From NCBI RefSeq assembly GCF_907164915.1, contig NC_061867.1, forward strand, positions 33,353,751 through 33,417,750: a stretch of 64,000 nucleotides of DNA. Reading direction: 5' to 3'. Shown piece by piece: positions 43,765 to 56,045 of this stretch. A model generated the notes under the pieces. It saw only the letters and a list, made by a program, of their open reading frames with translations, searched no databases and had not been told where the DNA came from. Every line of letters begins with the position of its first letter. Position 1 is the stretch's first letter. Position numbers and translations under genes: made by a program. The stretch comes from Impatiens glandulifera. Lineage: Eukaryota > Streptophyta > Magnoliopsida > Ericales > Balsaminaceae.

Positions 43765-44344
43765 TGCGTAAGTGTAGATGCGCAATTTTCGCAGGCGACA
43801 GATGCATATTCGCAGGCGACAAATGCATTTTCGCCTACGACAGATGCATTTTCGCCTGCGACAGATGCATTTTTGCCTGCGACGCCTACGACAGATGCAT
43901 ATTAAACCCTAAATCATTCAGCCACCCTAAAATCATTCAGCCACCATTTAAAATCTTAAACCAAACCCTAAACTCTAAACCAATCTTCTGTTCAACATAC
44001 ATGCCAGGAAATCGATGAAAAAACGGGCATAACTCACCTGAAATGATGAAGGCATTCCGGCATTGCCTCGGGGAGTTGATCGATTGGCTTCCTTCGTTTC
44101 GTTGCTTCGCTTGGATCGTCGGAGGAGAAACTGAAATGAGAGAAAGAAAACCAAATGGTCAGTCAAGGAGAAACAGAAAAGGAATGAGGAGAGAGAGAGG
44201 AAAAGAAAAAGAAATAACCCAAAATTTTAATTAAGGGTAAAATTGTCTTTTACCCATGGCAAAAGGTTGATTTTGCAAAATTTATCATGCCTATGCTAAA
44301 TTTGAAAATAAGCCTATTATCAGGGTTATTTCGTCAAATTTCCC
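43765..44344 (-). repeat. Right terminal inverted repeat with inner minisatellite
   Basis: Inverted copy of 40,755-41,318. The inner units (TTCGCCTGCGACAGATGCAT, 43,775-43,905) differ in number and spelling from those of the left arm, so the arrays have changed independently. Confidence 0.8.
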
Positions 44345-44352
44345 GGAATATG

Positions 44353-45640
44353 AGAGAATGAAAAAGAGTTTTTTTTAAAAGAAGAAGGTCACGTGAATGT
44401 GAAAAAGAGAGAGCCCAGAACCCTTTGCTAGGGTGTTAAGAGGGGTATTTATAGGCAAAGCTATGAAACCCTATGGCTCAAAGGCCCATTTAACACACTT
44501 GACCGATGGAAAGAACAACTATTTCAAACATTTACAAATATTTAAAATAATGGATCAATCTCCACTTGAATCTCCACTTGAATGTCACTTAATGTCAAGT
44601 TTTCATCAAATGGGATTTAAGCTTTTAATAACAATGATTGAATACTTGGTCATTTTAATTTTTAATTAAAAAATAATGACCAAGCCTTCATGCTAACGGT
44701 TGAATCTTTCTTTCTTGCATTTTTTTTTGAATCATCATTTTCTCTCTTTGACGACACTTCTTCCTTCATCTTTTTTTTAACTCACGGTTGTGAAGAGATT
44801 TCACGTTCTTCTGTTAGTTTTTTTTGCATCGTTATCCTTTTATCCTACAAAAGAAATAAAATTAAAACAAACAATTAAATAAATCAATTTTATTATTATT
44901 ATTATTAATTATTCTTATGTCTAAGGAACAAATATAATTATAATAAAATTCTAACTAACTTAAAAAATAAAATTGCAAAACTTAATCTAACAACCTAATC
45001 TAACAAACTTTTATAAAAAACGTTAATACATATTTTGTAAAATATATATTTTAAATACTCAAGGTAATTAATTAAATAAAACCCTAAATATTCTAAGTAT
45101 AATAACTTCCCTAAGTGTTGTAACATAGACAAATTACTACCTTAACTTATTAAAAATTCAAAATCAATTATTTTCGAAACTCAATTGATCTAAAAATAAT
45201 CGTCTTTAAAATAAATCGTGCAATAAACCCGTGAATGAATTTGTGAAACTTGTATAGGCTCGGATTTATTATAAGTATAAACTATAAAATTGGCGGGGTA
45301 AAAAATGAGTGTCTACAGAATGCCCCTCTTGGACAAAATTTGTAGAAAACACTCGGTTTAGAAAAATGCATGTCCAAGCTTGAAAATAGACACTACATTT
45401 TAAAAACACCCAAATTTATAGTTTATTTTTGGGTTCCTTGAATGAAATGAGAACAAACCTGACGAGTCTCTCGAGAGAACCGTGTAATTTACCATCCACT
45501 CGTTGACGATTCAACTCTGTTTAGAATATGCATCGCTCCTGGTTTATCGATCATGTAGATCGAGCCGGGTGGTTTCGACCATATTTCTATACACCTCGCC
45601 TAGTCTTTGGATTGTACATGAGTACACATCTTGACTCAGT
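44353..45640. other. Intergenic DNA, possible LTR-retrotransposon remnant
   Basis: No coding sequence recognised. The stretch near 45,290-45,340 (GGCGGGGTAAAAAATGAGTG, then CTACAGAATGCCCCTCTTGG) is typical of repetitive retroelement flanks, but no paired LTR was found in the window. Confidence 0.4.
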
Positions 45641-45649
45641 TTGCTGATT

Positions 45650-47310
45650 GTGTTTTTTTTAGCAGAATACTATTTAATCACAATTCTACTTAGTGATTAT
45701 ATAGATTTAAGTACCGATGGCCAGTTTGGAGAAATACTATTTAATCACAATTCTGCTTAGTGATTATATAGATTTGAGTGTCGCTGGTCAATTTAGCGAA
45801 ATACTATTTAGTCACAATTCTGCTTAGTGATTATATATAGATTTAAGTATCACTAGTCAGTTTAGCAAATTACTTTTTTAATCACAATTCTACTTAGTGA
45901 TTATATAGATTTAAGTATCGCTGGTCAGTTTAGCGAAATACTATTTAATCACAATTCTACTTAGTGATTAGGTAGATTTAAGTATCGCTGGTCAGTTTAG
46001 CAAAATTCTATTTAATCACAATTCTGCTTAGTGATTATTATAAATCTAAGTATCGCGGGTCAGTTTAGCGAAATACTATTTAATCACAATTCTGCTTAGT
46101 GATTATATAGATTTAAGTGTCGCTGGTCAGTTTAGCGAAATACTATTTAATCACAATTTTTCTTAGTGATTATATAGATTTAAATGTCGCTGGTTAGTTT
46201 ATCGAAATACTATTTAATCACAATTCTGCTTAGTGATTATATAGATTTAAGAATCGCTGGTCAGTTTAGCGAAATACTATTAAATCACAATTCTGCTTAG
46301 TGATTATATAGATTTAAGTGTCGCTGGTCAGTTTAGCGAATACTATGTAATCACAATTCTACTTAGTGATTGTTATAAATCTAAGTGTTGCTGGTTAGTT
46401 TTGCGAAATACTATTTAATCACAATTCTGCTTAGTGATTATATAGATTTAAGTATCGCTGGTCAGTTTAGCGAAATACTATTTAATCACAATTATGCTTA
46501 GTGATTATATAGATTTAAATGTCACTAGTCAGTTTAGCGAATACTATTTAATCACAATTTTGCTTAGTGATTATATAGATTTAAGTGTCGATGGTCAATT
46601 TCGCGAAACACTTTTTAATCACAATTCTGCTTAGTGATCATATATATTTAAGTATCGCTGGTCAGTTTAGCGAATACTATTTAATCACAATTCTACTTAG
46701 TGATTATATAGATTTAAGTGCCGCTGGTCAGTTTAGCGAAACACTTTTTAATCACAATTTTGCTTAGTGATCATATAGATTTAAGTATCGCTGGTCAGTT
46801 TAGCGAATACTATTTAATCACAATTCTGCTTAGTGATTAAAAAGATTTAAGTGTCGCTGGTCAGTTTAGCGAAACACTTTTTAATCACAATTCTACTTAG
46901 TGATCATATAGATTTAAGTATCGCTGGCCAGTTTAGCGAAGTACTTTTTAATCACAATTCTTCTTATTGATTATAAAGATTTGAGTATCGCTGGTCAGTT
47001 TAGCGAATACTATTTAATCACAATTCTGCTTAGTGATTATATATGTTTAAGTGTCGTTGGTCAATTTAGCGAAACACTTTTTAATCACAATTCTTCTTAG
47101 TGATCATATAGATTTAAGTATCGCTGGTCAGTTTAGCTAATACTATTTAATCACAATTCTGCTTAGTGATTATATAGATTTAAGTGCCGCTGGTTAGTTT
47201 AGAGGAACACTTTTTAATCACAATTATGCTTAGTGATCATATAGATTTAAGTATCGCTGGTTAGTTTAGCGAAATACTTTTTAATCACAACTCTGATTAG
47301 TGATTTAAGT
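45650..47310. repeat. Tandem array, ~66-bp hairpin-containing unit
   Basis: About 25 head-to-tail units, each with TTTAATCACAATTCTGCTTA, then GTGATTATATAGATTTAAGT and TCGCTGGTCAGTTTAGCGAA. Within each unit TAATCAC and GTGATTA can pair around an 11-base loop. Unit variants (TACTATTT versus CACTTTTT) alternate in the later half, suggesting a two-unit higher-order repeat. It does not code for protein. Confidence 0.9.
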
Positions 47311-48300
47311 TCGAAGTTAGACTTCCTTAATTTTCAAAGCACTAGCGTCTTCTTCAACGGTCTTGAAATACTTTCAAGAATAGGTTCCATACTTTCTTCC
47401 TTAGAGTGTGTCGAGAGGAAACTACATGTAACCGATGTTTTTCGAGATTCATGTTGTCACTTTTAGGGACCTATCTTTCGCCGAGACGTTTTTCCCTGAG
47501 TTTTTCAAGGGATTCATTCGCTCGAATGCTTAATCTTTCAACCATGCGTCATGAGGTTGAGTCTCGCTTCTCAAATTTGGAGGTTAGTGTGTTTAAGATT
47601 CTATGGCCTTAGGCTCTTTTATACTCATGGTATATTTAATAGAATCGGTACATTCTTGTTCTTGCATTGGCAATTTAGACAAGAGTCTAGATGAACAACA
47701 AATGGTGATTTCAATATCTCAACCTCTACGAGTATTATTCTATTTTCTCCGGCCTCTTTTCTTTGTGACCGAGGTATATCTGATAGATTCAAACACTTTG
47801 TTCTTGCCTAGCAATTAGATAGAATCTAAATGAACAACAGTATTGTATTTCATATCTCAACTAACACAGTCTTTGTTTAATTGATTTTACTTTTCTTGAG
47901 GTCTTAGATCTTTGGCACTTTACCTCCAATTGAGACGAGACATCGCCTTTGTTGATGACATGGTTCCGAGTTTGGGCATTCATCTTTTTATGAGCTCCCT
48001 CTTAAACATCAGTAGTTTAAGCTTTTGTCTAGGCTCAAGGTAGATCCGTTTGCGAAGCGCTTTACTCGGATTCCACTAGTTACATTGGTTCGTAAAGAGA
48101 CAATCATTGGGGAGAAACGTATTTTCCCGCATCCCTACTTATTTCTTGCACTCGCTCATTAGTTCGCTTGGCAAGAGAAAAATTCAGGGGTCTATCTTGT
48201 TTTTATCTTCCGCAAATGCCCCTAGTTTCGACAGCTCAATTTAGGAATCATGTGATAAAGGCCATGAGGGGATGATCTTGTTAGAAATGTCACTTTCCTT
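47311..48300. other. Unassigned sequence after the array
   Basis: No recognised gene. Less AT-biased than its surroundings (for example GAGACGAGACATCGCCTTTG near 47,930). It may be internal sequence of the repeat-bearing element, but no conserved motif was seen. Confidence 0.4.
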
Positions 48301-48405
48301 TTTTTTGATGGTTTTGGTTTTTGGGGGAGATGGTGGTAACTCTTCATCGACTGGTGTAATAGATGTAGCAATATCAGTGGTTTCTAGTGGGGTGGTGGTA
48401 AATCT

Positions 48406-48627
48406 TCATCGACTGGTGTAGTAGATGTAGCAATAATATTGGTTTTTTTTTGGGGGGGGAGGTGGTGGTAAATTATCATCAACATGTGTAGTACCTACAG
48501 CAATATCAGTAGCTTCGACGACAACTGTAGAAACTGATTCATCAGTCGATGACTTCATATTCGTCTTCGTCTTCGTATTTCTCTTCCTCCTCCTTTCATA
48601 TTTAAGCAAGTGAAACCTCGAAGCCAT
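48406..48627 (-). CDS. Uncharacterised small ORF, proline-rich
   Basis: A 73-codon minus-strand frame from ATG 48,627: MASRFHLLKYERRRKRNTK, then acidic/Thr-Val-rich sequence and a run of six prolines. Beyond its stop a similar Val/Asp/Pro-rich reading is repeated (48,400-48,300) because the DNA contains an approximately 80-bp repeat (CATCGACTGGTGTAGTAGAT). No family recognised. It could be a first exon or chance. Confidence 0.25.
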   Translation of the reverse strand: MASRFHLLKYERRRKRNTKTKTNMKSSTDESVSTVVVEATDIAVGTTHVDDNLPPPPPPKKNQYYCYIYYTSR

Positions 48628-49019
48628 TATTTTCGGTGGGATAACATAAATCAGTATTCAACTGAATAAATGGAATCAACGGGTGTAAAATTAATAAAAA
48701 AAATATATAAACACAATAAGATTAACCTACCTCTCTAGTTTATTGTCGGGATTGACGTTGGATACAGGATTGGGGCAGTTTCGTTTTCGTTTATGCTGTT
48801 ACAAACTGACAAGACGACCTCTCAAGAGTCGAAGGTATCCACTTCCATGTTGTTGCTTTGGTTTTCTAACATTTTCATAAGAAATCTTTGTAGAATAGAA
48901 GAAAACACTAGGGTTTCAACGTTGAATATTTGATGATCGCTGGGAGATAGAGAGAGAAGAATATGAACAGTTTCTTATGAAAATGAAGAGTGGGATTGTA
49001 GCGGGAAATATATGTTTCA

Positions 49020-50165
49020 ATCCTCCAAAAATAAGTTATTGAAGCGAAGAATTCTTCGCTCCAAATCGTATCCTCGTAAATAAAATTTTCTTAAAAAACT
49101 TTAATTATAAAAATAAGTAATTCAAGCGAAGAATTATTCGCTCTAAATCGTATCCTCGTAAATAAAATTTCATAAAAAATTTTAAATATAAAAATAAGTA
49201 ATTGAAGAGAAGATTTCTTCGCTGCATGTCATTTCCCTGAGTCAGTGTACTTACATGATAGGTAAACTGTCTTCTCACGGGTGGGTTGGGGGGTTTTACA
49301 TGAACTTCAGGTTTAAAATAATTGAAGCGAAGATTTCTTCGTTTTAAAACGTCTCCTCGTAAATAAAATATTGAAATTTTTTTAAATATAAAAATAAGTA
49401 ATTGAAGCGAAGATTTCTTCGCTCCAAAGTGTCTCCCCGTCAATAAAAATTTCATAAAAAATTTAAAAAATAAAATGAAGTAATTGAAGCGAAGATTTCT
49501 TCGCTACATATTATTTTTAATAAATTTAATTAATATTTAATAATCCAAAGCGTATCCTGGTAAATAAAATTTCATAAGGAATTTTAAATATAAAAATAAG
49601 TAATTGAAGCGAAGATTTCTTCTCTACATGTCATTTCCAATAAATTTATTTCATATTTAATAAATAGAAGTATTAAATTTTTGTTAATTTTGGTATTCAC
49701 ATACATGAGTTAGTGTACTTACATGATAGGTAAACTGTCTTCTCACGGGTGGGTTGGGGGTTTTACATGAACGTTAGGTTTAAAATAATTGAAGCGAAGA
49801 ATGAATCGCTTTGAATGGTCTCCTCGTAAATAAAAATTTGCAAATTTTTAAATATAAAAATAAGTAATTAAAGAGAAGATTTATTCGCTCCTAAGCGTCT
49901 CCTCGTAAATAAAAATTTCATAAAAAATTTATATTCAGAATAAGTAATTGAAGCGAATATTTCTTCGCTCCTGAGCGTCTCCTCGTAAATAAAAAATTTA
50001 TAAAAAATTTATATTCAGAATAAGTAATTGAAGCGAAGATTACTTCGCTCCTGGGCGTCTCCTCGTAAATAAAAATTTCATAAAAAATTTAAAAATTAAA
50101 ATGAAGTAATTGAAGCGAAGATTTCTTCGCTGCATATTATTTTTAATAAATTTAATTATTATTTA
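49020..50165. repeat. Tandem/dispersed array with AGCGAAG-ATTT-CTTCGCT hairpins
   Basis: A dozen or so degenerate units of roughly 75-90 bp, each with AATTGAAGCGAAGATTTCTT, CGCTCC, then CGTCTCCTCGTAAATAAAA and a poly(A/T) tract. AGCGAAG and CTTCGCT pair around 3-4 bases in nearly every unit. Larger duplicated blocks with CTGTCTTCTCACGGGTGGGT occur at about 49,262, 49,736 and 50,240. Frames on the minus strand are artefacts. Confidence 0.8.
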
Positions 50166-50490
50166 ATAAATAGAAATATTATATTTTTGTTAATTTTGAT
50201 ATTTACATACATGAGTAAGTGTATTTCCATGATAAGTAAATGGTCTTTTCATGGGTGGGTTGGGGGGTTTACATGAGCGCCAGGGCTCCTGGGCGGGGTA
50301 AGATTCGCTCATTTCGCTTCTCTCCCTTCCTTCTCACATGGCGCCTGGAGAGAAGTTAGTTTCGCTGGTGCATATTAATATTATATTAATTCCGTATGTT
50401 AACTGGACATTCCGTTAACGGCGTTTGGGGTGAACCCGAAATGAAACTCGGATTTCGGATTCTCCATCCCCCCTGTCCTACCCAGTTTGA

Positions 50491-50500
50491 TTTATTAATA
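50491..50500. repeat. Target-site duplication, left copy
   Basis: TTTATTAATA immediately outside the GGCC terminus. The identical 10-mer follows the other terminus at 57,791-57,800. Confidence 0.9.
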
Positions 50501-51277
50501 GGCCTAATTATCTATTGGGGCTCGAACTTTGAGCATTTTTACTATACGAGGCTCGAACTTTGATTTGAGCCATATGAGGCTCGAACTATCAAAGTTTGGC
50601 CCATTTGGGACTTTTTAATAAACGGAGGTTATGCCCGTTAATTTAATATGACATGGCATTTTTAATAAAAAAAAAACAGCTATAACTTGCACCCACACCT
50701 ACACAAAAAGAAAAAAAAATCTCATTCTTATTAGTCTTTCTCTCTCATCATCTCTTATATGTTTTCATTGTTCTTCATTTATTTCTTGGTCGGCCTTTCT
50801 TTCTTCATCTTCTTCACTAACTAATTCGTTCAATTAGTGAATTGTGTGAATCTTCAATGAAATATTACGACTAACTATTCCGACAACGAAGGTTGGTATT
50901 CTTCACGCGTCTCCCTCTATCGATTTAGGGTTTGATTTGGCAATATTGAAGACGTGTTTTAAAATTTACAACGATCGATTCGTATTTTAGGTTTTACATA
51001 TTGTTTGAGTAAAAATCATTTTTCCCTTTTCAGCTCGGATGATATTTATTTGAAACACTATTTTAGGAGAGGAAGTCTTTTCAGTAGGAAGAACTTAAGA
51101 GGTCTGGTTCATTGTTGGTTAGGTTTATATAAAATTTTTAAGAACTCATTGTTTGTTTGAGGATATGCAACCATTTCATTGTTATTTATTCTGAAAGGGC
51201 CTTAACTGATGAAAATTTATCCCATAACCTGTTCCCATATAAATTATACAAGAATACTTATGATCTGAAAAGTTGAA
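50501..51277 (+). repeat. MULE left terminal inverted repeat (777 bp)
   Basis: Inverted match to 57,014-57,790, with few differences by eye. It contains a pyrimidine-rich, leader-like zone (50,700-50,830) and a donor-like AACGAAG|GTTGGT near 50,890, consistent with a promoter and 5' UTR intron for the transposase. Confidence 0.9.
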
Positions 51278-51658
51278 GCATGTTTTGAAATCATTAAGCT
51301 GTTTTAAAATCATTAAGCTGTTTTGAAATCATTAGGTTGTTTTGAAATCATATCTTTATAGTTGTTCTTAAACATGTGTATTACTACTTTTTAACTGTTA
51401 TTAGAATGTGGTTTCTTTGGTTTTATTCTTAAGATATTTAAGCAATTGGAATGAAATAGAATTTGGTTTTATGGGAGCAAAGTTTTTAGGGGTTTTTAGG
51501 GGTGACAATCTATGCCTCAGTTCATAGCTTATACTTTAATTTGTGAGATAAAGAATAAGAGTTGTGTTCTTATGTTCGTCCTTATAATTTGATTTGATTC
51601 AGATATTGATAAATTGTTGTATTTTTCTCATAGAATTAATTTGTTTTACATTAGAAAA

Positions 51659-54600
51659 ATGAAGAATTTTAGAGGTGAAAGCTCTAAAGACAACCCTTGT
51701 AAAAATACAATTGTTGGTCCAGATAAACTTTCACAAATTCCAAACGGTAATACATTTTAACATATACAATTCATTTACATGACTTTTAACATTTTTATCT
51801 TAATATTTACATTATTATTTTATTTTACTTTATTTTGCAGATTTGTTCGACTGTTGCACTATGGAAAAGAACATCTAATGCCAATTAAGGATGTTGATCA
51901 ATTTTGTTTATGGGGTGTGATGGATTTTGTAGTATATTTGGGATATAGAAATAAAGAACAATTTCAGTTCTGGTATCGTCCACCAAATGCACCTTTGATG
52001 CCTTTTAACAATGATCAACATTTGCTACATTTATTGAATATTTTTGAGACGTGTCTTGAGGTAGATATTCATCTTGAATTAAAAGATGATTCTTTAATTG
52101 ATGAAGTTCAACCTAGTTGTGCACTTGTACCACTATGTATTGAAGAGACAGAGATTGAAGAGGTGGAGAATGAAGAAGAGTATTTCGAAGAAGATGTTGA
52201 AATTGAGACAAGTGTTGAAGATGTCCCAATTCAGTGTAATGTTAAGGACAATTTTGAGATTGAAAGTGAATATCAAGGTGATGATGAAGAAGATGACATG
52301 AATTTTGAAGAATAAGAGGAAATTGAAATTGAAAATCAAGTTGAGTCAAATTATGATGATGAAATTGAGGTGGATGAGAAAGATATAGATGATGAAGATG
52401 AAGTTTCTGAATATTTTGATGAAAACGACCTAGGCATGTATTTGTGGAGTGGTAGTGAAGAAAGTGATTATGAGGGGCTTTATGATGATGTAGTATCTCA
52501 TCAAGTAAAGAGACAACAAACTAATCATTTAAAATTCAACTCTTCTGTTGATGGTGAAGGAAGGTTCGTTGTAGGCATGGTGTTTGAATCAAAACAAATG
52601 ATAAAGGATGCTATAATAGATTATTCTTGTGATAGCAGAGTGAGATTAAAGTGGATAAAACAAGACTCTTATAGAATGAGGGTAAAATGTAGTAAAGAAG
52701 GATGTTCATGGTATTTTTTCCAAGTATGGGTAATTCAGAAAAAAAAAAAGGATTGTAAAGAACTATCGTCCTGAACACCGTTGTTATTCTAATAACAGGA
52801 ACACTTTGGTCTCTGCAAAGTATGTTGCAATGAAATTCCGTAATAGAATTTTAACCCAAAGAGACATTTCTGCAAAAACACTACAACAACTTTGTAGGGA
52901 GGATTTGAATTGTGATGTCAGTTGTTCATTGATGAATAAAGCCAAAAAAATAGTTTTGGCTGAAATTGAATGCGACGTCAAGAAAAACTTTAGGGAGTTA
53001 TGGAACTATGTGGAAGAACTACAATCAAAGAATAGTGGTACATTTATTCTCAACACCATCAAAGATGAAACCACCGATGAAACACGATTTCATAGAATGT
53101 ATGTGTGTTTTGAGGTATGTAAAAGTGGTTGGATTAATGGTTGTAGACCAATAATTGGGGATGATGGTTGTTTTTTGAAAACAACATGCAAAGGTGAACT
53201 ACTTGCTGTCGTTGGTCGAGATGCAAATGATCACATGTTTCCGATAGCATGGGTTGTGGTGGAAGGAGAGAGTCGGGCAAGTTGGAAATGGTTTTTTAAG
53301 CTTCTCATTGAGGATCTTCATTTACAAGAAAAATATAACATTAGCATAATATCAGACATGCAAAAGGTATGATTTTTGTCCAATTCAATGAATTTTACTT
53401 TGAATTGTATTTGATATTTTATTTATTTTTCATTTATTAGGAACTTATAAGAGCTGTTGCAGAATTGTTACCAAATGCGGAGCATAGATTTTGTTGTCGT
53501 CATTGGTATACTAATTGGGCTAGAGCGGGAAATATGGATGAATATTTGAAGTTGTTTTTTGGAGGTGTGCTCGATCCACCTATCCAGAACAATTTGATGC
53601 CAATTTGAGAATACTAGAACAAACCAAGCAAGGAGATGGTGCTTCTGCCATCCGAATTACCGAGAGGAGATGGTCAAAGGCATACTTACAAGAGGATTCA
53701 AAGTGTGACATGATAGGCAACAATATCTCAAAAACATTTAATTCATGGATATTACCAAGTAGGTGTATGTCTATTATTAACATGTTGGAGCACATTCAAT
53801 TGATGATAATGAGAAGAGTTTGTCGTTTAAGGAAAGAGCTATAGATGAATTGGATTGGAAACATTTCTCCAGTAGCAATGCAAAGGTTAGAATAGGCAAA
53901 AGCAAGATATCATAGGTGCACATTAGACTTTAACGGAGAATTTGGGTATGAGATTACTGAGGGAAAACATAGACATGCCATAGACATTAGAGAAAGAAGT
54001 TACACATGTAGATTGTGGCAACTCACAGGTATACCTTGTGCACACAGTGTTTGTGCCATTTATCATTACGGTGGCATCTTGAGGATTATATATCAGATTG
54101 GTATAAACGGTCAGCGTTCAAGAAGGTATATGGCAATGTCATTAAACAGCTGAGTGGGAGGGAATTTTAGAAACCACATTGTGAAGGATTTCCTTTGATT
54201 CAACCACCTAATGTTCAAAAAAGAAGGGGTAGAAAAAAGATTAAAAGAAAGAGAGGCGTTGAAGAACCAAAAGTGAGTGGACCAAGAGGGCGAGCTGGAC
54301 GAATAATGGTTTGCAGAAAATGTGGTCAAGAAGGACACAATAAAAGTTGTAAAAAAATTATTAGTGGTGGAATTGCTTCTCAATTGCGGATAAGAGGTAC
54401 ACTTTGATTTTATAGTATATATTTGTTTTGTTCATCATTAACCTGATACTTAGTTAAATAAATTATGTTTTCTTGTAGAATCGGAAATGATACTTGATCC
54501 AAGTGAATGTCAAACATCAAAAAGAAGAGACACTTAAAGTGAAGGTACACCACTTATCTTATTACTTGTATTTGTCGATAAATTTTATAATACTTTGATG

Positions 54601-55211
54601 TTGAGTTTTGCAATATTTAATTGGGATCAATAACGGGTACAAGTGTTGCACATGCTCGAGCACCAATACCATGTGCACAAGCTCCTCAAGCAGTTCCTAT
54701 TGTGGCACCTCGAGCAACTTCTATTGTGACACCTCGAGCACCAAGACCACGTCCAATGGTAGTTCCTAGTGTGGTACCTCGAGCAGTTCCTAGTGTGGTA
54801 CCTAGAGCACCTCCACAAGAACGTCAATTTGAGAGACGAACAACATCAATACCAACATCAAGAAACTCTAGTATTCTGAAGATTGGTGCTACACAAGCAG
54901 CTTATCCTATTGTGGCACCTCGGGCATTTTCTCCTAGTGTAGCACCTTGAGCAGCTCTACAAGCATGCCAATTTGAGAGAAGAACAACAACTGTACCAAC
55001 ATCAAGAAACTCTAGTGTTTTGAAGATTGGTGCTACGGAACCAAGTCATGGAATTAAGCCACAAGGTCTTATGTTTAAAGGAAAATCAGCCATAACCTCT
55101 CAAAAACTTCAAGAGATAGTTACAAAGAAGAAAATGTATTTTGGAAAATCTCAATGGAGTAATGCATCTCAAAGGAATAATGCATCTGAAGGGAGTATGC
55201 TGATATGTTGA
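51659..55211 (+). pseudogene. MuDR-type MULE transposase, disrupted
   Basis: Probable start ATG 51,659 (MKNFRGESSKDNPC) and an intron at 51,747-51,840. An acidic Glu/Asp-rich N-terminal region follows (52,080-52,500), with an in-frame TAA at 52,313. A MuDR N-terminal zinc-like domain lies at about 52,540-52,720 (FESKQMIKDAII, CSKEGCSWYFF). A homopolymer A run near 52,740 shifts the frame. The DDE core spans 53,120-53,520 (GWINGCRPIIGDDGCFLKTT, SDMQK then ELIRAV across an intron at 53,369-53,441, HRFCCRHWYTNW). Next come KCDMIGNNISKTFNSW (53,700-53,760), a SWIM finger CRLWQLTGIPCAH (54,009-54,050), a CCHC knuckle CRKCGQEGHNKSC (54,313-54,353) and a Pro/Arg/Ala repeat tail. Several further frame breaks occur near 53,585, 53,840 and 54,170. 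The enzyme would cut at the inverted repeats. Confidence 0.85.
54640..55080 (+). repeat. Repeats in the transposase C-terminal tail
   Basis: A short unit coding VPRA/VPSVVPRA (CCTCGAGCA...GTGGTACCTCGAGC) is repeated. A block of about 143 bp starting CAATTTGAGAGACGAACAAC recurs at about 54,824 and 54,967. The tail is low-complexity and probably not structured. Confidence 0.7.
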
Positions 55212-56045
55212 TGACTATTTGTATATTTTGATATACTGATATGCTGATATGCTGATGACTATTTGTATATTTTGATATACTGATATGCTGATGACTATTT
55301 GTATATTTTGTTAATGTTGATATGCTGATGACTAATTAAGGACTAATTAGTGTGTTTTTGTGTTTATGAAATACTCTATGAAGTTAATTTGACTAACTAG
55401 CTCAGTCATGCTAGGAAGGGGAATTAGTGTATTTTTGTGGAAGGGGAATTAGTGTATTTTTGTGTTTATGAAGTACTAGTTGAGAAGCAATGGAAGAATA
55501 AGAGAAGCAGAAAAATTGTACTTCAAATTACTGTGAAGGAGGAATTTGCAAATAATTATTCTGAAGGAGGAAAATTATTGTGAAGGAGAAATTGATTAGT
55601 ATTTATGTAGTTTATATATGAAATAAACGTGTCACATTTTTTTAATTTTGTATACTCATTCTCTTAAGACTCGGTTATGTCTTTTTTCTTTTTTAATCAA
55701 TTTCAAGTTATCTTATTCTATCGAATTCAAGACTTTTGATCTCTTATAAAATCTCTTTATCACTTAAAATAGCTGAGCGATTAAGCTGGTTGAGAATACA
55801 GAAGTTCATGTAAGCCAACAACTCTTTTTCATTTTCTTGTTGGAGGTCTTTTGATACATTTCAAATATGAAAATTTAAAGTAGGAGTAGAAAGAAAAGCA
55901 TCAACAACTCTACTGCTTTTATCTATTTACATAAGCTAAAATGGAATGTGGTTCATCTATCAATTGAATGGACCAAATTGCTAATCGAATTGTCTCGCTT
56001 TTCAAAATTCATATTCCTTATAATGAAAAGGCGGTTCATGTATCT
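55212..56045. other. Spacer between the convergent MULE genes
   Basis: No gene. It contains three copies of CTGATATGCTGATGACTATT plus TGTATATTTTG (55,200-55,330) and a duplicated AAGGGGAATTAGTGTATTTT (55,415-55,460). It would hold the 3' ends of both transcripts. Confidence 0.6.

Larger units (their letters stand above)
40755..44344. mobile_element. Long-TIR element carrying a DUF300-family gene fragment
   Basis: The left arm (40,755-about 41,318) is an inverted copy of the right arm (about 43,765-44,344). Both begin GGGAAATTTGACGAAATAACCCT, then share a leader-like region and inner GCATCTGTCGC minisatellite units. Outside the arms, GGGATATG (40,747-40,754) and GGAATATG (44,345-44,352) look like an 8-bp target duplication with one mismatch. 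No transposase is present. Pieces of a host gene lie between the arms, as in Pack-type elements. The superfamily is unclear: long TIRs suggest Mutator-like, while an 8-bp duplication suggests hAT. Confidence 0.75.

Noticed and set aside
46585..46767. 60-codon ORF with hydrophobic repeats
   Set aside because: It is inside the 66-bp tandem array and reflects the repeat unit.
45650..47310. CRISPR-like regular repeats
   Set aside because: Units are contiguous with no unique spacers, and this is plant nuclear DNA. It is a satellite-type tandem array.
49105..49455. 116-codon minus-strand ORF
   Set aside because: Its sequence is a translation of the hairpin array with repeated KKSSLQLLIF-type motifs. 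No gene signal.
54111..54383. 90-codon minus-strand ORF opposite the transposase
   Set aside because: It is the antisense shadow of the transposase C-terminal region, where the plus strand shows clear SWIM and CCHC motifs.
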